DNA from: Methanospirillum sp.
Lineage (GTDB): Archaea > Halobacteriota > Methanomicrobia > Methanomicrobiales > Methanospirillaceae
Assembly (NCBI GenBank): GCA_028695895.1
Contig: JAQVIE010000028.1
Location: forward strand, 1-9,585
Length of the DNA stretch: 9,585 nt
Direction: 5' to 3'
Numbering within the stretch: the first letter of the stretch is position 1; the number at the start of each line of letters is the position of its first letter. This document shows, one piece after another, positions 6,011 to 9,585 of this stretch. The notes beneath the pieces were generated by a model. That model worked only from the letters and a program-made list of their open reading frames with translations, had not been told where the DNA came from and did no database searches. The translations under genes and the position numbers were made by a program.

Positions 6011-6853
6011 ATGGTTGTAAAAGTAGGAATTGCAAAACTCGGAAATATTGCCAGCGGTGTTATGGCAGAACTTCTCCTGGATGAGCGTGCAGACCGTGAA
6101 GATATGCAGACTTTCATGGCAACCTCCGGTACAAAGCTTCAGCCTGAAGATATCGACCGTGTTGTTACCAACATGAAAGCATGGGGCCCGGATTTCTGTA
6201 TTGTTGTCTCTCCAAACGGAGTTCTTCCCGGACCAAAAGGCGCACGTGAAGCACTTGCAGCAGCAGGTATTCCATGTGTTGTCATTACCGACGATATCAC
6301 TACCAAGAAAGAAGAGTGGGAAGCCCTCAAGGCAAGCGAATTTGGATACCTCATCATGAAGGGTGACGCCATGATTGGTGCACGCCGTGAATTCCTTGAC
6401 CCCATCGAGATGGCAGACTACAATGGTAACCTTGTCAAGGTTCTCTCTATCACCGGGGCATTCCGCAAACTCCAGATCGCTATCGACGAAGTTATCGATC
6501 AGGTAAAAGCAGGAAAGAAGGGTAAAGATCTGGTTCTTCCAAAAATTGTCATGAGTTCAGACAAGGCTGTTGAAGGAGAATTCAGCAACCCATATGCATA
6601 TGCAAAAGCACGTGCAGCATACGAAATTGCACAGTCTGTTGCCGGCGTCAACGTCAAGGGTTGTTTCATGACCAAGGGCTTTGAAAACTACACCCCAATC
6701 GTTGCATCAGCACATGAGATGATGCGCCAGGCAATGCTCCTCTGTGAAGAAGCACGTGAGATGGAGAAAGCAACTGATGCAGTAATCAGAAAGCCACACA
6801 AGAATGATGGAACCAGGGTTGCTAAGAAGACCCTTATCAGCAAACCAGAGTAA
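6011..6853 (+). CDS. mtd: F420-dependent methylenetetrahydromethanopterin dehydrogenase (Mtd)
   Basis: Mtd catalyses the reversible reduction of methenyl-H4MPT to methylene-H4MPT with reduced coenzyme F420, a cytoplasmic step in methane formation from CO2. The 280-residue length fits the family. Recognisable stretches include [20 protein letters not shown] followed by LDERADRED at the N-terminus, [16 protein letters not shown] near residues 70-85, [16 protein letters not shown] near 124-139, and [14 protein letters not shown] in the C-terminal quarter. The frame continues upstream to a TTG at 5990, but ATG at 6011 has a GAGGTG site at 6001-6006 with a 4-nt spacer and gives the family N-terminus. 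The gene has its own promoter, is divergent from tfx and ends in a hairpin with a T run. Mer, the next enzyme in the pathway, is encoded about 1.1 kb downstream on the other strand. Confidence 0.97.
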   Translation: MVVKVGIAKLGNIASGVMAELLLDERADREDMQTFMATSGTKLQPEDIDRVVTNMKAWGPDFCIVVSPNGVLPGPKGAREALAAAGIPCVVITDDITTKKEEWEALKASEFGYLIMKGDAMIGARREFLDPIEMADYNGNLVKVLSITGAFRKLQIAIDEVIDQVKAGKKGKDLVLPKIVMSSDKAVEGEFSNPYAYAKARAAYEIAQSVAGVNVKGCFMTKGFENYTPIVASAHEMMRQAMLLCEEAREMEKATDAVIRKPHKNDGTRVAKKTLISKPE

Positions 6854-6876
6854 ACCCAAATAGGGTCCTTTTTTTT
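6854..6876 (+). terminator. mtd terminator: short hairpin with a T run
   Basis: Directly after the mtd stop codon, ACCC (6854-6857) pairs with GGGT (6863-6866) around an AAATA loop, followed by eight T residues at 6869-6876 and more T beyond. T-rich tracts are the main termination signal in archaea. The end of the T run overlaps the stop codon of the convergent GalT-like gene, so the two 3' ends are 21 bp apart. Confidence 0.65.
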
Positions 6877-7810
6877 ATTTTACGTGGTTATTACGCCAGA
6901 GTTTCCCTATATCTTCAGGTAAAGTGAGTATTACCGGTTCATGGTGAAGTTTTTCCATAAAAGCCGTGTCTGATGTTGAAAGAGGATTGGGGTTTATGCG
7001 TGCGATGAGTATTGCAAATGCAGAAAAGAAATCGCGTTCATTATCCTGCCCGAAAAATACAGAAAAGTTCCAGGATCCATGACCGATATCCTGATAAAAA
7101 TCAAGAATGCGAACAAGATCACTGGCAAAAGTATCAACTGATTTTTTGAAATCTGACACAGTCACACCTGGCAGGACACATCTTATCTCCTTTTCTCCGA
7201 CGGGGACCGGATGGGCATACCAGAAAAGGTTCAGACCATCCAGGAAGCGTTCTGAGGCAGATTCATTTCTGCATAGTTCAAGCCACCAGGAGCGGTTATG
7301 TTGCTCGAAATAGTCACGAGAACAGGTGATGTATTTCATTGGGAGTGTATCAGGAACAGGATCAGAAAGCCCCTGAAGATGTGGGTGAGGGAGCGATGCA
7401 CCGGCGGAAGGAAGATAATTCCAGTTGATTGAGACATATCCGGGCTGTTTTTCCAATACAAGTGCCTGAGCCATGAGAGCATCCTTTATCTGATCCCTGG
7501 TAAAGGAGCGAACCATGTGATCCCTGGTGATTACCGTCACAATGTGGTAGGTAGCGAACGGGTACAGGTTTGGAAAAGTGATACTTTCGCCAATTTCAAG
7601 GCGGGTTCCATCAGGAAATACCGGAGTCACTTCAGTTACCAGTTCTTGACAAAAGGGACATCCTTCCGGAAGGTAATCAGGAATATCAGGGACTCCAATA
7701 CCTCGTTTCAAACGTTCAGGACAGATGCGTGCCCTCATCCCGGTGAGTGAATCGGTCCTGAACTCAATAAATCCGCTTTCATGTATATGTCTACAGGCCT
7801 GGAACATCAT
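6875..7810 (-). CDS. GalT-like nucleotidylyltransferase (HIT superfamily)
   Basis: This 311-residue protein resembles galactose-1-phosphate uridylyltransferase (GalT), which transfers a UMP group between UDP-sugar and a sugar 1-phosphate through a uridylyl-histidine intermediate. The N-terminus FRTDSLTGMRARICPERLKR matches the family's DPLTG and P.R..R pattern. C51 and C54 (CPFC) match the zinc-binding cysteines. FPNLYP lies at residues 79-84, and GASLPHPHLQG (137-147) carries the HPHxQ active site with the expected nucleophile His144. The C-terminal half follows the second GalT-like repeat (HGSWNFSVFFG). The sugar substrate cannot be read from the sequence; an ADP-sugar phosphorylase is also possible. 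The start at ATG 7810 (or the next ATG) follows AAGAGG at 7826-7821. The gene has its own TATA box and lies between mtd and mer without an obvious functional link. Confidence 0.8.
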   Translation of the reverse strand: MMFQACRHIHESGFIEFRTDSLTGMRARICPERLKRGIGVPDIPDYLPEGCPFCQELVTEVTPVFPDGTRLEIGESITFPNLYPFATYHIVTVITRDHMVRSFTRDQIKDALMAQALVLEKQPGYVSINWNYLPSAGASLPHPHLQGLSDPVPDTLPMKYITCSRDYFEQHNRSWWLELCRNESASERFLDGLNLFWYAHPVPVGEKEIRCVLPGVTVSDFKKSVDTFASDLVRILDFYQDIGHGSWNFSVFFGQDNERDFFSAFAILIARINPNPLSTSDTAFMEKLHHEPVILTLPEDIGKLWRNNHVK

Positions 7811-7839
7811 CTTCCCAATACCTCTTCGTAGGATATCAG

Positions 7840-7875
7840 TTTTGCCCTTGCAGGAAAATTCCTAATAAATAAGGC
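7840..7875 (-). promoter_or_regulatory. Probable promoter of the GalT-like gene
   Basis: TTATTTAT on the minus strand (7872-7865) is a plausible TATA box about 55 bp before the start codon, with transcription expected near 7843. Between the box and the start point lies the inverted repeat GGAAAATTCC (7853-7862). The 11-base sequence ATATCAGTTTT occurs twice, at 7833-7843 and 7879-7889, flanking the promoter. Confidence 0.4.
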
Positions 7876-7885
7876 AGAATATCAG

Positions 7886-7909
7886 TTTTACAAGATAATT
7901 ATTGTAAAA
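7886..7909. repeat. Perfect 8-bp inverted repeat, candidate operator
   Basis: TTTTACAA (7886-7893) and TTGTAAAA (7902-7909) are a perfect inverted repeat with an 8-base A/T spacer. It lies 13 bp upstream of the TATA box of the GalT-like gene and downstream of the mer terminator. Position and symmetry fit a dimeric regulator site, though A/T-rich inverted repeats of this size also occur by chance. Confidence 0.35.
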
Positions 7910-7929
7910 TACAGTTGCAAAATGACGGC

Positions 7930-7958
7930 GTTGAGTTTTTTTAAAAAAAGGTTGAGTT
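7930..7958 (-). terminator. Likely mer terminator (T7A7 tract)
   Basis: Shortly after the mer stop codon the minus strand reads seven T residues (7949-7943) and then seven A residues (7942-7936), flanked on the plus strand by two direct copies of GTTGAGTT (7930-7937 and 7951-7958). The T tract is the kind of signal that ends archaeal transcripts. Confidence 0.5.
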
Positions 7959-7967
7959 GATATATGT

Positions 7968-8954
7968 TTACACGACGTATTTGCCGAGCAGACGGATGGA
8001 GTTTACCATGTCAGGACCAAGTGGTGAACCAAAGATGATCTGGGTAACACCAGATTTTGTAAGATCCTCACACTTCTGCTTTACAGTGTCCGGGTCTCCT
8101 GCGATGGTAAATGCATCGATGGTTGCGTCATCAACATTCTCTCCTGCAGTCTTAAAGTCGAACTTTGCAAGAGCAGCCTTGATGTTGGCAACCTTGGCAA
8201 GGTCAAGTCCGTGGCGCTGGAGAAGTGGCTCTGGTGAACCTGCTGCGATGAATGCGGCAACGATCTTTGCTGCGTTACGTGCCTTCTTCTCATTCATGTC
8301 AATTGACATTGCAGTGTATGCACCGATGTCAAAGTTTTTCTTACCAACTTTATCACAGGCTGCCTTGATGATCGGAATGGCAACACCGAAATCTTTTGGA
8401 TTGGATGCATTAATCAGGGCACCGTCACCGATAGTTCCGGCAAGTTCGAGAACTTTTGGACCCTGTGCGCCGATGTAGACCGGGATTCCCTTCTTTCCAG
8501 GAAGAGTGACACCAGTGAGCTTTGCGCCATCATAGTCAAAAAATTTCATTCCGCTCTTTTTGACTTCTTCGCCGCCCCACAGTTTGCGCATCTGCACAAC
8601 TGCTTCTTCAAGACGGCTAACAGGCTTTTCCGGGGAAATTGCAAGCTTTGGAAGGGTGGAAAGGTCACCAGGTCCGATTCCCATAACAGCACGGCCTTCA
8701 GAGATCTCATTCAGGGTGCAGGCAAATGAAGCCATTGCAGCCGGAGTGTCAGTGAATGCGTTCATAATACCCGGGCCCATCTTCAGGGTTGTTGTTGCCT
8801 GTGCAATTGCTGCAAGGGTCGGGTAGCAGTGGCGGTTGTTATAGTGGTTGGTGATCCATGCAAAATCGATATCTTTCGACTCTGCAAGCTTACAATAGTT
8901 TACTACTTGCTTGACGGTAATGTTTCCAGGAACGAATTCTATTCCATAACTCAA
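7968..8954 (-). CDS. mer: F420-dependent methylenetetrahydromethanopterin reductase (Mer)
   Basis: Mer reduces methylene-H4MPT to methyl-H4MPT with F420H2, the step directly after Mtd and before methyl transfer to coenzyme M. It belongs to the bacterial luciferase-like superfamily with a TIM-barrel fold. Recognisable parts are the N-terminal SYGIEFVPG, then FAWITNHYNNRHCYPTLAAI, MGPGIMNAFTDTPAAMASF, RAVMGIGPGDLSTLPKL, and GIPVYIGAQGPKVLELAG in the middle. The longest frame starts at GTG 8963, but that GTG is the end of a GAGGTG ribosome binding site (8966-8961). I chose TTG at 8954-8952, which has a 6-nt spacer and gives the family N-terminus MSYGIEF with 328 residues. A TTG start is unusual for an abundant enzyme. 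The gene has its own promoter region and is divergent from the FtsZ-like gene. Confidence 0.96.
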   Translation of the reverse strand: MSYGIEFVPGNITVKQVVNYCKLAESKDIDFAWITNHYNNRHCYPTLAAIAQATTTLKMGPGIMNAFTDTPAAMASFACTLNEISEGRAVMGIGPGDLSTLPKLAISPEKPVSRLEEAVVQMRKLWGGEEVKKSGMKFFDYDGAKLTGVTLPGKKGIPVYIGAQGPKVLELAGTIGDGALINASNPKDFGVAIPIIKAACDKVGKKNFDIGAYTAMSIDMNEKKARNAAKIVAAFIAAGSPEPLLQRHGLDLAKVANIKAALAKFDFKTAGENVDDATIDAFTIAGDPDTVKQKCEDLTKSGVTQIIFGSPLGPDMVNSIRLLGKYVV

Positions 8955-9238
8955 GGTTAACACCTCATTTCTTAATTAATACCCATACCGGTAAAAATAT
9001 TATCATTTGATATTGTATGTTTCAGGTTTTTTTGGCACTGAAAGGTAAAAAACACGAAATATGAACAGATCATAAAAAAAGATACTACAATATCCTCCGT
9101 AACGCATCGGTTTCTTTTGGATAATCGCACATTATGTGGATATCTCATGATCAGAACTCAGGAACAATTGTATCAGATGAACAGAATACATTATACACAA
9201 GGATCCTTTGTGAACATTTACGGGCGTGATAAAACTAC
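8955..9238. promoter_or_regulatory. Divergent intergenic region between mer and the FtsZ-like gene
   Basis: This A/T-rich region should carry two promoters. For mer (minus strand), candidate TATA boxes are ATACAATA (9018-9011), giving a leader of about 35 nt, and AATATTTTT (9001-8993). For the plus-strand gene, TTATACAC at 9191-9198 would give a start near 9220. Small palindromes TACCGGTA (8986-8993) and TTAATTAA (8972-8979) lie in the mer leader region. ATGAACAGA occurs twice (9061-9069 and 9178-9186). I see no gene that I would defend here. Confidence 0.4.
9186..9230 (+). promoter_or_regulatory. Probable promoter and ribosome binding site of the FtsZ-like gene
   Basis: TTATACAC at 9191-9198 is a TATA-like box placing the transcription start near 9217-9222. 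GTGAT at 9226-9230 matches the 3' part of the archaeal Shine-Dalgarno consensus and lies 8 nt before the ATG at 9239, so the leader would be about 20 nt. Confidence 0.4.
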
Positions 9239-9585
9239 ATGAGGCTGCTGATTCTCGGGCTTGGAACTGCAGGAAGTAAGATAGCAGACGCAATTATCAG
9301 ACCGTCAGGCCATTCCACCAGGTGTTCAGACCTCCATGCTATCGCTGTTGATAATGACCCGGAAGTACTGGAACACCTTGCTCATATTGAAGAAGAAGCG
9401 AAATTTTACTTTCCAAAAGATGATATCGAGGCCCCTGAGCTTCTCACAACCCGGTTTATCATTGATGAAGTGAAAGCAAAACTGAAAGGGTATGATGTCG
9501 GAACACATGATGCCATACTGGTCTGTGCAGGCCTTGGAGGAGGACTGGTAAGCCTTGTTCCACATCTTGTTTCAATCATCAGGGA
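9239..9585 (+). CDS. FtsZ/tubulin superfamily-like protein, N-terminal part
   Basis: Only the first 115 codons are present; the gene runs off the right edge. The layout resembles the GTPase domain of FtsZ and its archaeal relatives. LILGLGTAGSKIADAII (residues 4-20) fits the glycine-rich first nucleotide loop, HAIAVDNDPEVLEHL (33-47) fits the FtsZ strand IAVNTD with its helix, and DAILVCAGLGGGLVSL (91-106) lies where FtsZ has AGMGGGTGTG. The tubulin signature is degraded: after GGG the sequence reads LVSL in place of TGTG, so normal GTP phosphate contacts may be lost. An ordinary NAD-binding Rossmann protein is the main alternative, because GxGxxG and AIAVDND also fit that fold. The ATG follows a GTGAT site. 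The gene is divergent from mer and no functional partner is visible. Confidence 0.55.
   Translation, partial: MRLLILGLGTAGSKIADAIIRPSGHSTRCSDLHAIAVDNDPEVLEHLAHIEEEAKFYFPKDDIEAPELLTTRFIIDEVKAKLKGYDVGTHDAILVCAGLGGGLVSLVPHLVSIIR

Noticed and set aside
9134..9229. 31-codon plus-strand open frame ending 9 bp before the FtsZ-like gene
   Set aside because: It has no ribosome binding site, and the likely TATA box of the downstream gene lies inside it, so it is probably a chance frame.
1..9585. CRISPR array, transposon, tRNA or rRNA gene, or phage defence system
   Set aside because: I found no spaced repeat array, no transposase-like frame, no cloverleaf or rRNA segment, and no defence gene family in the window.

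Overview
This window comes from a hydrogenotrophic methanogenic archaeon, most likely of the order Methanomicrobiales (a Methanospirillum-like organism is my best guess, from general similarity and remembered gene order, not from a search). The grounds are an archaeal-type S10 ribosomal protein cluster that includes the RNase P protein Rpp29, the two F420-dependent methanogenesis enzymes Mtd and Mer, a Tfx-family regulator known from methanogens, TATA-box promoters and strong GGAGGTGAT-type ribosome binding sites.

Region 1 (1-4929, minus strand) is one tightly packed ribosomal operon, read right to left: uL3, uL4, uL23, uL2, uS19, uL22, uS3, uL29, RNase P component 1 and the start of uS17, which runs off the left edge. 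Genes abut or overlap by a few bases. Several ribosome binding sites lie inside the end of the preceding gene, so translational coupling is likely. For uS19, uL2, uL22 and uS3 the longest open frame begins at a GTG within or upstream of the ribosome binding site, and I moved the starts inward.

Region 2 (4930-5409) has no convincing gene. It holds the likely promoter of the ribosomal operon (TATA near 5149-5157, minus strand), a predicted leader of about 195 nt rich in inverted repeats, and a long imperfect hairpin upstream of the promoter.

Region 3 (5410-6853) holds a divergent pair: a Tfx-family regulator on the minus strand and mtd on the plus strand, separated by 195 bp. An inverted repeat sits where mtd transcription should begin and is a good candidate regulator site or leader hairpin.

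Region 4 (6875-8954, minus strand) holds a GalT-like nucleotidylyltransferase of the HIT superfamily, convergent with mtd, and then mer. Mtd and Mer catalyse consecutive F420H2-dependent reductions of the C1 unit on tetrahydromethanopterin, so the window puts two central methanogenesis steps beside the translation machinery genes.

Region 5 (8955-9585) has a 284-bp divergent intergenic region and the first 115 codons of a plus-strand gene that resembles the N-terminal GTPase domain of the FtsZ/tubulin superfamily but has a degraded tubulin signature. This partial gene, the Tfx/mtd control region and the ribosomal operon leader are the parts most worth a second look.
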